A DNA stretch of 64,000 bases from Enteractinococcus fodinae (GTDB lineage Bacteria; Actinomycetota; Actinomycetes; Actinomycetales; Micrococcaceae), in assembly GCF_031458395.1 (NCBI RefSeq), contig NZ_JAVDYJ010000001.1, positions 2,294,001 through 2,358,000 of the forward strand. The letters are read 5' to 3'. The position numbers and the translations under genes were made by a program. The notes below the pieces were generated by a model. It was not told the origin of the DNA. It searched no databases and worked only from the letters and a program-made list of their open reading frames with translations. Numbering within the stretch: position 1 is the first letter of the stretch; every line of letters starts with the position of its first letter. Shown piece by piece: positions 9,906-18,695 of the stretch.

Positions 9906-9966
9906 ATGGGGCCCGGGGTAAGGCGATACACAGTGTCAATGTTATGTCGGGCGGCAAGGAGGCAAT

Positions 9967-9990
9967 ATGAGGATCACCAACATTCTGTGA
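9967..9990 (+). CDS. Possible 7-codon leader peptide upstream of mmsA
   Basis: ATG at 9967 is preceded by AAGGAGG (9956-9962) at ideal spacing and encodes MRITNIL before TGA. The mmsA Shine-Dalgarno (AAAGGA, 9993-9998) follows directly. The leader has a better ribosome site than the gene it precedes, so it could act in translational coupling or regulation. It may also be chance; no attenuator hairpin is obvious. Confidence 0.35.
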   Translation: MRITNIL

Positions 9991-10005
9991 GCAAAGGATA
10001 GCTGC

Positions 10006-11553
10006 ATGAACACGATCAACCAGCTGGATACCACCACCGCTGAGTCCGCCGACACCGTGAAGACCATTGACCACTGGATCAATAACGCCTATACCGAAGG
10101 CGTCGAATCCAGTGTCGAACGTGCCGACGTCACCAACCCAGCCACCGGGAAAACAACTGGCCAGGTGGCTATGGCCGGGCAGGCTACGGTCGATGAGGCC
10201 GTGGCTGCTGCTAAGGCTGCGTTCCCGGCCTGGCGCGATACCTCGTTGTCGAAGCGCACGCAGATTCTGTTCCGCTACCGCGAACTGCTCAATGAACGGA
10301 AAGAAGAACTCGCCGCACTGATCACCGCTGAACACGGCAAAGTGCTCGATGATGCCCTCGGTGAAGTGATGCGCGGTCTCGAGGTCGTGGAATTCGCCTG
10401 CGGGATGCCCAATCACCTCAAAGGTGGCTACACCGAAAACGCTTCGACCAACGTCGATGTTCATTCCAAGCGCCAGCCGCTGGGTCCAGTCGCCATCATC
10501 TCACCGTTCAACTTCCCCGCCATGGTGCCCATGTGGTTCTTCCCGGTAGCCATTGCCGCCGGCAACACCGTGGTGATCAAGCCGTCCGAAAAGGATCCTT
10601 CAGCGGTCAACTGGGAAGCTGAACTCTGGAAAGAAGCCGGCCTACCAGACGGCGTGTTCAATGTCGTGCACGGTGGCAAGCCTGCCGTCGATGCGCTGCT
10701 GGAACACGACGACATCAAAGCCGTTTCCTTCGTGGGATCCACCCCGATTGCAAAATATGTGTACGAAACCGCCACCGCGCATGGCAAACGCGTCCAAGCC
10801 CTGGGCGGCGCAAAGAACCACATGCTCGTCCTGCCGGATGCGGACCTCGATATGGTCGCCGACAACGCCATCAACGCGGGATTCGGCTCCGCAGGTGAGC
10901 GCTGCATGGCGATCTCCGCACTCGTCGCTGTCGGTGACATCGCCGATGAACTGGTCGACAAGATCGCCGAGCGCGCTCGGAACCTGCGCACCGGTGACGG
11001 CACCCGGGGCACCGATATGGGTCCACTGGTGACTTCCGAACACCGAGACAAAGTCGCCGCCTACATTGACGCCGGCGAGCGCGAAGGCGCAACCGTGGTG
11101 GTCGATGGTCGACAAGGTGAATTCGACGCCGACGGCAACGGCTACTTCGTCGGCCCGACCCTGTTCGATCATGTAACTCCTGAGATGACGATCTACAAAG
11201 AAGAGATCTTCGGTCCGGTGCTGTCGGTACTGCGCGTAGACACCTACGACGAAGGCCTTGAGCTGATCAACGCCAACCCATATGGCAACGGCACCGCCAT
11301 CTTCACCAATGACGGTGGGGCTGCCCGCCGGTTCGAAAATGAAGTCGAAGTTGGGATGGTCGGGATCAACGTACCTATTCCGGTGCCAATGGCCTACTAC
11401 TCATTTGGTGGCTGGAAGAACTCCCTGTTCGGTGACACTCACGCCCACGGTGCCGAAGGCGTGCATTTCTTCACCCGCGGCAAGGCTGTCACCACGCGCT
11501 GGTCTGATCCATCGCACGCCGGTATCAACCTGGGCTTCCCACAAAACCAGTAA
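10006..11553 (+). CDS. mmsA: CoA-acylating methylmalonate/malonate-semialdehyde dehydrogenase
   Basis: Oxidises (methyl)malonate semialdehyde with NAD and CoA to propionyl- or acetyl-CoA, releasing CO2. It is used in valine, inositol and beta-alanine breakdown. The protein is 515 aa. The family-specific segment ISPFNFPAMVPMWFFPVAIA is at about 166-185, and the nucleophile Cys300 lies in FGSAGERCMA. It sits 8 nt upstream of a class III transaminase, which would supply the semialdehyde. The divergent PucR-type gene is the likely regulator. Its last 17 codons recur as a fossil at 42258-42311. Confidence 0.93.
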   Translation: MNTINQLDTTTAESADTVKTIDHWINNAYTEGVESSVERADVTNPATGKTTGQVAMAGQATVDEAVAAAKAAFPAWRDTSLSKRTQILFRYRELLNERKEELAALITAEHGKVLDDALGEVMRGLEVVEFACGMPNHLKGGYTENASTNVDVHSKRQPLGPVAIISPFNFPAMVPMWFFPVAIAAGNTVVIKPSEKDPSAVNWEAELWKEAGLPDGVFNVVHGGKPAVDALLEHDDIKAVSFVGSTPIAKYVYETATAHGKRVQALGGAKNHMLVLPDADLDMVADNAINAGFGSAGERCMAISALVAVGDIADELVDKIAERARNLRTGDGTRGTDMGPLVTSEHRDKVAAYIDAGEREGATVVVDGRQGEFDADGNGYFVGPTLFDHVTPEMTIYKEEIFGPVLSVLRVDTYDEGLELINANPYGNGTAIFTNDGGAARRFENEVEVGMVGINVPIPVPMAYYSFGGWKNSLFGDTHAHGAEGVHFFTRGKAVTTRWSDPSHAGINLGFPQNQ

Positions 11554-11561
11554 GGACTGTC

Positions 11562-12932
11562 ATGACTGTTACCCATTCTTCTGAGGTCACCGATGCGCAG
11601 CGTGCCGAGGGCAAACGCGCCTATGAACTGGACCGGCAGCACGTGTTCCATTCGTGGGCGGCCCAGGAGCCCTTCAACCCGATGACCGTGGTGAAAACGC
11701 AAGACTCATTCATGTGGGATGAGACCGGCAAACGCTACATCGATTTCTCTTCGCAGATGGTCAACACCAATATTGGTCATCAGCACCCCAAAGTTGTGGC
11801 GGCCATCCAGGAACAGGCCGCCACGATCGCCACGATTGCACCGGCGCATGTTTCGGCACCGCGTTCCGAGGCCGCCCGGCTGATTGCTGGGCGGGCACCC
11901 CAAGGGATGGACTATGTGTTCTTCACCAACGGCGGTGCCGATGCCAACGAGCACGCGATCCGTATGGCGCGGTTGCACACCGGCAAAACCAAGGTGCTAT
12001 CGGCCTACCGTTCGTATCACGGTGGCACTCATCTTGCGGTCAATGTCACCGGGGATCCACGCCGTTTCGCCTCGGACACCGCGTCCACCGGGACCGTGCA
12101 CTTCCTGCCGTGCTACCCCTACCGGTCCTACTTCCACGCCGAAACCGAGGAACAAGAGGTTGCCCGCGCACTGGAAAACCTCGAAAACACGATCGTGTTG
12201 GAAGGCCCCAGTACCATCGCCGCGCTGATCCTCGAGTCCGTTCCGGGTACGGCGGGCATTTATGTCCCACCACCCGGGTACCTGGCCGGCGTGCGAGAAC
12301 TGACCAAGAAATATGGCATCGTGTTCATCGCCGATGAGGTCATGTCCGGTTTCGGTCGCACCGGCGAATGGTTCGCCGTCGACCACTGGGACGTCACCCC
12401 GGATCTGATCACCTTTGCCAAGGGTGTGAACTCCGGATACGTTCCTCTGGGTGGTGTCGTGATCAATGAGGCGATCTATGATACCTTCCGCAACCGGGTC
12501 TACCCTGGCGGGTTGACCTACTCGGGGCACCCGCTGGCCACCGCGGCCGCGGTGGCGACCATCAACGCGATGGAAGACGAAGGTATGAACGCCAACGCGA
12601 CCCGCCTGGGCAACGAGGTCATTGGGCCCGGTCTGCAACGGTTGCAAGAAGCCCACCCATCGGTCGGTGATGTCCGTGGTCTCGGATGCTTCTGGGCCAT
12701 CGAGTTGGTGACCAACCGGGAAACCAAGGAACCGCTGGCCCCCTATGGGTCAAGCTCCGAGGCGATGGGCAAGGTCATTGCCAAGTGTAAAGAGCTCGGG
12801 CTGATCGTGTTTGCAAACTTCAATCGCATCCACGTGGTGCCGCCACTGAATACCGACGACGAGGTCGTCACCGAAGGCCTGGCGATTCTGGACGAGGCCC
12901 TGTCGGTCGCAGATCAGTACTACCAGCACTAA
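11562..12932 (+). CDS. Class III omega-amino-acid aminotransferase (copy 1)
   Basis: PLP enzyme of fold type I. The PLP aspartate is in FIADEVMSGFGRTG (Asp258) and the Schiff-base lysine in ITFAKGVNSGY (Lys287). The protein is 456 aa. Coupled with MmsA, it most simply acts as a beta-alanine (or 3-aminoisobutyrate) transaminase giving malonate semialdehyde (inference). A second gene at 42322 encodes a protein of the same length with about 80% identity by eye. The pair is followed by a hairpin terminator. Confidence 0.9.
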   Translation: MTVTHSSEVTDAQRAEGKRAYELDRQHVFHSWAAQEPFNPMTVVKTQDSFMWDETGKRYIDFSSQMVNTNIGHQHPKVVAAIQEQAATIATIAPAHVSAPRSEAARLIAGRAPQGMDYVFFTNGGADANEHAIRMARLHTGKTKVLSAYRSYHGGTHLAVNVTGDPRRFASDTASTGTVHFLPCYPYRSYFHAETEEQEVARALENLENTIVLEGPSTIAALILESVPGTAGIYVPPPGYLAGVRELTKKYGIVFIADEVMSGFGRTGEWFAVDHWDVTPDLITFAKGVNSGYVPLGGVVINEAIYDTFRNRVYPGGLTYSGHPLATAAAVATINAMEDEGMNANATRLGNEVIGPGLQRLQEAHPSVGDVRGLGCFWAIELVTNRETKEPLAPYGSSSEAMGKVIAKCKELGLIVFANFNRIHVVPPLNTDDEVVTEGLAILDEALSVADQYYQH

Positions 12933-12960
12933 TCGTGCTGTTCTAACAGAGCCAACGATG

Positions 12961-12993
12961 TGGCGCGGTGAACCGTTCGGGTTCACCGCGCCA
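12961..12993 (+). terminator. Terminator of the mmsA-transaminase operon
   Basis: A perfect 14-bp stem (12961-12974 with 12980-12993) with a 5-nt loop. The following sequence is only weakly T-rich. It lies 29 nt after the transaminase stop. Confidence 0.7.
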
Positions 12994-13145
12994 CGCTGTT
13001 AAAACGCTCCTCGATTTCGGCAGCCAGCTCTGACCTGTTCAAAGCTTCAACCTCACCAGCCCCCAAGCTACACTTTCCGGTAGGTGACCCCGGGTTGACC
13101 AGGGTTTCCGGAGTCGAACCGAAGTCTGAACGCAAGGGGCTGGCA

Positions 13146-14039
13146 ATGTACGAATTTTTCCAAACCCTCGGATCCTGGGCCGTATTAGCTTTTGTCCTCA
13201 GCTCGATGCTCAATGTCGGTCTCACGCAGAAACCCACCAAGTTATGGCGGCATCTGAAGATTAACCGGTCGTTTCTGTGGCGGATGTTGCTGCTCAACTT
13301 CGTGGTGATCCCCTCGATCATGATCGCCATCGTGCAGCTGGTCGACCTCGATCCGGTGTATCAGACCGGGCTGTTGATTTTCGGGTTGTGTGCCGGCGCT
13401 ACATTTCTCATCCGGCTCGCCGATATCTCGCATGCCGATCTCGCGCTTGCGGCGGCGGTCTTGTTGGTGCTGACCGTTGGCAACATCATCGTGTTACCCG
13501 TCATGCTGCCGATCATTCTGGAAGGCGCCACGGTGGACGTGTGGCTGGTGACGCAGAACTTATTGACCCAAATGATCCTGCCGTTGGCGGTCGGTATGCT
13601 ACTCAATCAGTTCGTCGAGCGCTTCGCCGAGACCATCCAGCCCTGGGTCGGTCGGATCTCGAATATCTCGCTGTACGTGCTGATCATCGCCATTGTGATC
13701 GGCTATCTGCCGGCCCTTGCCGACTTCCAGGTGTGGAAAGCCATCATGGTCGGCACCTATGTCCTCTTACTATCCCTGTTCCTCGGCTGGGCGATGGGTG
13801 ACGGCCACGGCCACCTCAAAGACGTCGGTTCACTCGGGACTGCACAACGCGGTGTGGCACCGGCCATGATCGTAGCCCAAGGAAACTTCGATGACCCCGG
13901 GGTGCTGATGATCATCACGCTGGTCAATCTCGCCGGTGTCGTGGCCCTGATCATCGCCGCGAAAATCTTCAGTCGCGACAACGCCGTCCAGTTGATCGAA
14001 CCGGTCCCGCTCAACCCAGCAAGACGAGCCAAGGTTTAA
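13146..14039 (+). CDS. BASS-like (bile acid:sodium symporter superfamily) transporter
   Basis: About 297-aa integral membrane protein with 8-9 hydrophobic segments. The general BASS layout is seen: a conserved first half (LCAGATFLIRLADISHADLAL) and a second repeat (GTAQRGVAPAMIVAQGNF). The ATG at 13146 is preferred over the in-frame ATG at 13095 because hydrophobic sequence begins right after it and AAGGGG lies upstream. It is monocistronic, between two terminators. The substrate is unknown; the family moves organic anions, and the neighbouring transaminase gives only a weak hint. Confidence 0.7.
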   Translation: MYEFFQTLGSWAVLAFVLSSMLNVGLTQKPTKLWRHLKINRSFLWRMLLLNFVVIPSIMIAIVQLVDLDPVYQTGLLIFGLCAGATFLIRLADISHADLALAAAVLLVLTVGNIIVLPVMLPIILEGATVDVWLVTQNLLTQMILPLAVGMLLNQFVERFAETIQPWVGRISNISLYVLIIAIVIGYLPALADFQVWKAIMVGTYVLLLSLFLGWAMGDGHGHLKDVGSLGTAQRGVAPAMIVAQGNFDDPGVLMIITLVNLAGVVALIIAAKIFSRDNAVQLIEPVPLNPARRAKV

Positions 14040-14077
14040 TGTGCGGAATCTTGCTTGTCGCGGTCCGGCAAGTAGCG

Positions 14078-14083
14078 TAGCGT
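14078..14083 (+). promoter_or_regulatory. Candidate -10 box of the PspC gene (leaderless)
   Basis: TAGCGT lies 7 nt before the ATG at 14091, fitting the TANNNT pattern of actinobacterial promoters that initiate at the start codon. Confidence 0.35.
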
Positions 14084-14090
14084 CATGATC

Positions 14091-14348
14091 ATGGACGCCA
14101 TTTTCGACATGATCCGCAGCATTCGTTTCCGACGTGGACCCCAGCGCTTGCTGGGCGGTATCGCAGGTGGGATCGCTTCACGAACCGGGACGAACGTGTG
14201 GTTGATTCGGCTCGTTGTGCTGATCTTATTCTTGCTCCCGGTGCTGGGCTGGGGCATTTATGCCATCGTCTGGCTCATCACCCCGTGGCGCGACAACAGC
14301 ATTCCGCTGGAGCGCATGTTGAGCAGCAACCGCTCGTCGAGCAACTAA
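14091..14348 (+). CDS. PspC-domain small membrane protein
   Basis: 85-aa protein with a basic N-terminus (FRRGPQRLLGGIAGGIASRTG) followed by one long or two short membrane segments ending YAIVWLITPW, the PspC signature. In actinobacteria such small proteins sit in the membrane and are linked to envelope stress. ATGs occur at 14085 and 14091. TAGCGT (14078-14083) ends 7 nt before the second, and there is no Shine-Dalgarno, so a leaderless start at 14091 is preferred. Confidence 0.82.
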   Translation: MDAIFDMIRSIRFRRGPQRLLGGIAGGIASRTGTNVWLIRLVVLILFLLPVLGWGIYAIVWLITPWRDNSIPLERMLSSNRSSSN

Positions 14349-14369
14349 TCACGCGATACGTCGCGCACG

Positions 14370-14409
14370 AAAACGGTGAGTGATAGCCGAGGCCATCACC
14401 CACCGTTTT
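14370..14409. terminator. Bidirectional terminator
   Basis: AAAACGGTG pairs with CACCGTTTT, extended by AGTGAT/ATCAC with a one-base bulge. T runs flank it on both strands (14406-14410 on plus, TTTT on minus). It separates the convergent PspC and stress-protein genes. Confidence 0.8.
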
Positions 14410-14425
14410 TGGTGAAGTCTTGAGG

Positions 14426-14896
14426 TTAGTTCGGCATGCCCAGGATGGAGCGGGCTTCATCGACGCGCTGGGTCGGAACCAGCACTTCGTAGCGGGAGGC
14501 TTCCAGCCGTTGGGCGGAAGAAAAGTCGCGTTGACCGCGGGTCATGGCATGCCCGACGGCTCCGGCAATCGCACCGAACACAGCACCCAAGACCAGGGCT
14601 GTGATCATGATGGTCAGCCACCCAACGAGTGCGAAGATCCCGAGCAGCAGTCCGACAAAGAGTCCGAACCATAGGCCGCTGAGCGCACCCAGACCGGCGG
14701 CTTTACCGGTGGTCATACGCCCGGTGACGACTTCCACGGATTTGATGTCGTGGCCGATGATCTTGACGCCATCGACTGGGAAGCCAGCATCGGAGAGACG
14801 ATCCACCGCCAGCTGGCCCTCCATGTAATCGGTGACTTCCATAATGGTGGTCAGCGGCGGGTCCTGTTGTAGGGTTTGCTGAGCATATTCTGACAT
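14426..14896 (-). CDS. General-stress-protein-17M-like membrane protein
   Basis: 156 aa. The N-terminal half resembles the general stress protein 17M domain (EVTDYMEGQLAVDRLSDAGF, then VKIIGHDIKSVE). A glycine-zipper hydrophobic region (about 65-115: GKAAGLGALSGLWFGLFVG) and a short soluble C-terminus with YEVLV follow. In actinobacteria such proteins are common, abundant in stress and of unknown function. A good Shine-Dalgarno (AGGAGT) precedes the start. Confidence 0.75.
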   Translation of the reverse strand: MSEYAQQTLQQDPPLTTIMEVTDYMEGQLAVDRLSDAGFPVDGVKIIGHDIKSVEVVTGRMTTGKAAGLGALSGLWFGLFVGLLLGIFALVGWLTIMITALVLGAVFGAIAGAVGHAMTRGQRDFSSAQRLEASRYEVLVPTQRVDEARSILGMPN

Positions 14897-14994
14897 ACAA
14901 CACTCCTTTCACAGCGGGTGCTTTCCCTCGCGACTCTAACAAAGCCGGATGTGCAGCATAAGAAGAAAAGGACGTGCTGTGCAGTTACTCGGAG

Positions 14995-15276
14995 CTAAGC
15001 ATCACTGTCCGAAGAATCCTTCTTGTCACTTTTAGGACTCCTCTCCATGACCAGGCTGTGTGAGCCGGTGACGTAGATATAGATCAGGCCCGCTAGTACT
15101 GCGATTGCGGCCAGCGCGATGCCCCACATCATGATGTCACCGGCCAGCAGCGCCAGGGTCTCCCCTAAGTCTTGGCCGACGATCAGGGCGATGACGAACA
15201 GGACGGCTACCACCAGCCCGAGGGAAAAGGCGATCGCGGTGACGACCCCGTAGACCGTGGTGAGGAAGCGTTTCAT
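14995..15276 (-). CDS. Small two-TM membrane protein next to TRAP permease
   Basis: 93 aa. Two hydrophobic stretches (about 5-35 and 45-68) and a charged tail rich in Lys, Asp and Ser. The true start is the ATG at 15276 (MKRFLTTVYG) with AAAGGAT upstream; a longer frame overlapping the previous gene is only antisense-type openness. It starts 13 nt after the TRAP large-permease stop, so the two are cotranscribed. A DctQ subunit normally has four segments, so this is not a normal DctQ, but it might replace it (speculative). Confidence 0.65.
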   Translation of the reverse strand: MKRFLTTVYGVVTAIAFSLGLVVAVLFVIALIVGQDLGETLALLAGDIMMWGIALAAIAVLAGLIYIYVTGSHSLVMERSPKSDKKDSSDSDA

Positions 15277-15289
15277 AGTGTTAATCCTT

Positions 15290-16651
15290 TCATACCACGA
15301 AGATCGGCAGAAGGCCGGCGAGCAAGAGCATCGACAGGATGATGTGGGTGATGACCCAGATAAATGCGTACCGGGCGGTCTTATTAAAGTCCGACTCCGC
15401 GATACCCGTGGCCACATAGAGTCCCAGCGCTAACGGCGGGGTCATCCCTTCGAGCGCACCCGTCATAGCTGGCAATAGCATGGCTAGCAGGAGCGGATCG
15501 CCACCGAGTTCTGCGAAGACGCCAATCATCGCTGCACCCAGGATCGCGATCTGTGCCGAACCTGGCAGAATCATCCCGAGCACGGCAAAGAGCAGCGGAA
15601 TGATAATGATGAGCAACCACAGCGGCACGTTCATGGCGACGAAAATGTCCCGCACCGCGTCATCGACGCCCATGCCCGTGAAGGCTTCAGAGGTCGCGTA
15701 CGCGAAGTAAATGGTGGCCGAGATCGGCACAACGACTTTGAGCGATCTGGCGAAGACGTCGTAGAGTTCTTTGGCACCTTGGGTGCCGCGGCTAAAGTTC
15801 GACCGGCCGATCCAGATCGCGTAGGCCGCTGCCACGGCGGGGGTGAACATCAGCACAGCGCTGGAGAATGCTTCGGCGCCGTCTTCACCGAGGCGGTTGG
15901 TCAAAAACTCGGTCGCTTGTGAGTCGATAAACAGCGGGATAAAGATGACCAGCGGCAGCAGGAGCGCAGACCAGCCCTCTTTGAGGGCTGGGAGAAACTT
16001 TGGCATCTGATCTTCGGGCACCGGTTGCACCTTATTGATCTTCGCCAACACGAATAGCGTGATCAGGCGCTGCAGGAAGAACCACAGGCCGATGACGTAG
16101 GCAGCAAGCATCCAGGTGGTCAGGGAGATGTCGTCGCCGGTGACGTCATGATAGATCCCAAACGATAAGATCACGATCCCAGACGGCGGGATAATGTTGC
16201 CCAACATACTGGCTGACATCTCGGTGGTGGCCGCCAAGTGCCGCGGGAAGCCGGTGCGTTTCATCATCGGGATGGTGAATACCCCGGTTGCGGCCACGTT
16301 GCCAGGTCCCGTGCCGGACAGCGAGGACATGAACGCGCTGGCCATCAACGCCACATATCCCGCCCCACCGGGCAATTTCCCGATCACCGACAACATGATG
16401 CGAATAATGCGATTGACCGCATCGGTAGCCTCAAAGATCACCGCCACGACCAAGAAGGCGAAAATAATATAAAAGAGGTTGTTGCTGGCCGGGTACAGCA
16501 GATAGTTCCCAAACTCAGCCCATTGTCCCGAGGCGAGCACCACGAAGACGAAGGCCACTGCCATCACTTCATAGATCGGTCGCCTGGCGAAGAGGAACAG
16601 GACGGCGATTAAAACGAAAACGCCGAGGAGTATCAGAAGTTCAACGGGCAT
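15290..16651 (-). CDS. TRAP transporter large permease (DctM-like), orphan
   Basis: 453 aa with about 12 hydrophobic segments. DctM features are present: MSSLSGTGPGNVAATGVFTIPMMKR near residue 110, NIIPPSGIVILSFG, and the repeat-like GMILPGSAQIAILGA and GMTPPLALGLYVATGI. TRAP carriers import organic acids using a periplasmic DctP or TAXI receptor and a DctQ subunit. Neither is encoded beside it; only the 93-aa protein follows. It may work with a receptor encoded elsewhere or alone. Confidence 0.85.
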   Translation of the reverse strand: MPVELLILLGVFVLIAVLFLFARRPIYEVMAVAFVFVVLASGQWAEFGNYLLYPASNNLFYIIFAFLVVAVIFEATDAVNRIIRIMLSVIGKLPGGAGYVALMASAFMSSLSGTGPGNVAATGVFTIPMMKRTGFPRHLAATTEMSASMLGNIIPPSGIVILSFGIYHDVTGDDISLTTWMLAAYVIGLWFFLQRLITLFVLAKINKVQPVPEDQMPKFLPALKEGWSALLLPLVIFIPLFIDSQATEFLTNRLGEDGAEAFSSAVLMFTPAVAAAYAIWIGRSNFSRGTQGAKELYDVFARSLKVVVPISATIYFAYATSEAFTGMGVDDAVRDIFVAMNVPLWLLIIIIPLLFAVLGMILPGSAQIAILGAAMIGVFAELGGDPLLLAMLLPAMTGALEGMTPPLALGLYVATGIAESDFNKTARYAFIWVITHIILSMLLLAGLLPIFVV

Positions 16652-16889
16652 ATTTTTTCTAACGCTCAGGTACTAGGTACGGGATTTATTGGGTAATAGT
16701 GCCAACAGCTCACTTTAAGTTGTGTGAATTTGGACGTGCCTCAGGCTACATGAGTTAGGGCACGTTTGCAGGATTTCGTCGACTCCTGTGCCTCGGGGCG
16801 TGGAGCAGGGCAGCTGGTAGCTTCACAGGGCTATGCCTCCCCGCACTAGACTGTGCATGTCATTCATCTCACCGTCTGAAGGAAGTCTC
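16652..16889. other. Divergent intergenic region
   Basis: Separates the TRAP gene and the acyltransferase gene. It must contain both promoters; no convincing operator or structured RNA was seen. AAGGAAG at 16879-16885 sets the GTG start of the next gene. Confidence 0.4.
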
Positions 16890-18596
16890 GTGCGCACTTA
16901 TCCGCATCATTTGACCACCGATCTGCCACAGCTTCCCGTCCCCAGCCTTGAAGAGTCGCTGGAGCGCTACCGCATGGCGTCTGCTGCGGTCCTGGATGCG
17001 ACCCAGGAAGCGGACGTCAATCAGGCGATCGCCGATTTCGTCATCGGGCCTGCCCCAGCACTGCAAGAAACACTGGAACAGTATGCCGACTCAATGGCGG
17101 ACTTTGGTTCCAATTGGATGGCCGAACAATGGCTTGAGCAGGCTTTACAGGTTCGCGACCCCTTACAGCTGGCTTCGAATGCGACCTATCAGCTCGATGT
17201 CCCGACCGCCTCGAGTGGTGCGGAACGAGTCGTGGAGCTGTTGCAGCGCATCGGTGCGGTCCATATTCAACAGGCCACGCGCCAAACCGAACCCGAATAT
17301 GATGCCACCGGACGGCGACTATCGATGGATGCGTGGGTGAGTTTCAACGGTGGGATCCGCACCCCAGAGGTCGACCAGGACGTATGGGTGCGGGCAGGCA
17401 CCGGTGCCGCGTATCGGACCGTGGGGCTGCTCTATTTTGGGCGCATGTGGGAAGTGCCGCTCACCGGAACTAACGGCAAACTACTCACCGCCACCCAACT
17501 GCGCGCCTCGGTGGACTACGTGCTCTCCCAGACTGAACTGCCGACACAAAACTTCGTGAGCATGGCAGCCCTGGGCTCGGAGGTGCTGGCGGATGACCGG
17601 TCGTGGAAACAGGATGCCAACCGGTCGGTGTACAACCAGTTGACCAATATGCTCTTTACGCTGGCACTAGATCCTTCGGCTGACGATGAGGATGAAGCCC
17701 TCCAACGCTGGGCGTTTTTGCCAGGCTACGCCTGGGTCTATAAACCGATCAGTTACATGATGAGCCTCGAAACTAACCTGCTGGCAGCCCACGTTGAGCA
17801 TTCGGTGATGCACGCTGGCACCCTGGCAACAGCTGTGACCCGCATGCAACAGGTCAACCTCGAGGAGCTCGACACCCTGCCCGACCCGCAGCTAGGTCGC
17901 GCTCAGGAACTGGTTTGGCAGGACGTAACCTATGATCTGCGCCCGTATTTGCAACGCGCTATGAGTGTCGGCACCCGGCGTGTGACGGTGCGGCGCGACG
18001 AGCATTTACCGTATGACATCAGCGCGGATGCCCGGGCCCAGTTAGTGTTGATGATCGCCCAACAACTCACCTACGGACAGATTCGTTCCCACCAGCAGTG
18101 CTGCGATATGCGCCATTTCCGTGCCGGCCGGTCCGAGACGATCCGCCCGGTCACACTGGAGGCCGTCAACTTTGTCACCCATCTTGTACAAGACCAAGCC
18201 ACCGAAACACAACTGACCGCAGCCCTAGTCGCGCATCGCCAGTGGATTCAGGCAGCCAAAGACGGCAAAGCTTTTGACCAGCACCTGTTCATGCTGCACC
18301 ACATTGGGCAAGAACTCGGTGGGGCTAATGCAGAACTGTTCACCGAGCACACCACAGCTCGGGAAGCTTTTCTCACAACAGTTACCACCGATGATACCGA
18401 TGCCGTCAGCCGAGCGGTGATCCCTCCGAGCGTTGATCACGGTTTCGGCGTGCACTACACCACGGTGGATTCGGGCACTGAGTACGTCACCACCTGGGGT
18501 GCGGAAGCAGCGCAGGCCGAGGAGTTCGTGCAGAACCTCACTGTTGCGGCCAAGCTGCTGTACGATTTCTTGGCGAGTCTTACTCCGATTACCTAG
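16890..18596 (+). CDS. Choline/carnitine O-acyltransferase family protein
   Basis: 568 aa. The family N-terminal motif LPQLPVPSLEESLERY lies near residue 13-28. Other family blocks are VGLLYFGRMWEVPL, HVEHSVMHAGT with the presumed catalytic His at about 304, and RHFRAGRSETIRP near 416. Known members move acyl groups between CoA and carnitine or choline. The residue usually acidic (or small) after the catalytic His block is His here, so activity should be tested. The GTG start follows AAGGAAG; ATGs at 16833 and 16857 lack a ribosome site. The family is common in eukaryotes and less so in bacteria. Single-gene unit. Confidence 0.85.
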   Translation: MRTYPHHLTTDLPQLPVPSLEESLERYRMASAAVLDATQEADVNQAIADFVIGPAPALQETLEQYADSMADFGSNWMAEQWLEQALQVRDPLQLASNATYQLDVPTASSGAERVVELLQRIGAVHIQQATRQTEPEYDATGRRLSMDAWVSFNGGIRTPEVDQDVWVRAGTGAAYRTVGLLYFGRMWEVPLTGTNGKLLTATQLRASVDYVLSQTELPTQNFVSMAALGSEVLADDRSWKQDANRSVYNQLTNMLFTLALDPSADDEDEALQRWAFLPGYAWVYKPISYMMSLETNLLAAHVEHSVMHAGTLATAVTRMQQVNLEELDTLPDPQLGRAQELVWQDVTYDLRPYLQRAMSVGTRRVTVRRDEHLPYDISADARAQLVLMIAQQLTYGQIRSHQQCCDMRHFRAGRSETIRPVTLEAVNFVTHLVQDQATETQLTAALVAHRQWIQAAKDGKAFDQHLFMLHHIGQELGGANAELFTEHTTAREAFLTTVTTDDTDAVSRAVIPPSVDHGFGVHYTTVDSGTEYVTTWGAEAAQAEEFVQNLTVAAKLLYDFLASLTPIT

Positions 18597-18695
18597 GGGT
18601 CGTTGGACTATGGATTGCCACACCGCGAGATGACAGCGTCACCTCGTGGAAAACCTGGCTCGGGAAGCGCAGCTCGTTTCTTCACCATCGAGGCC

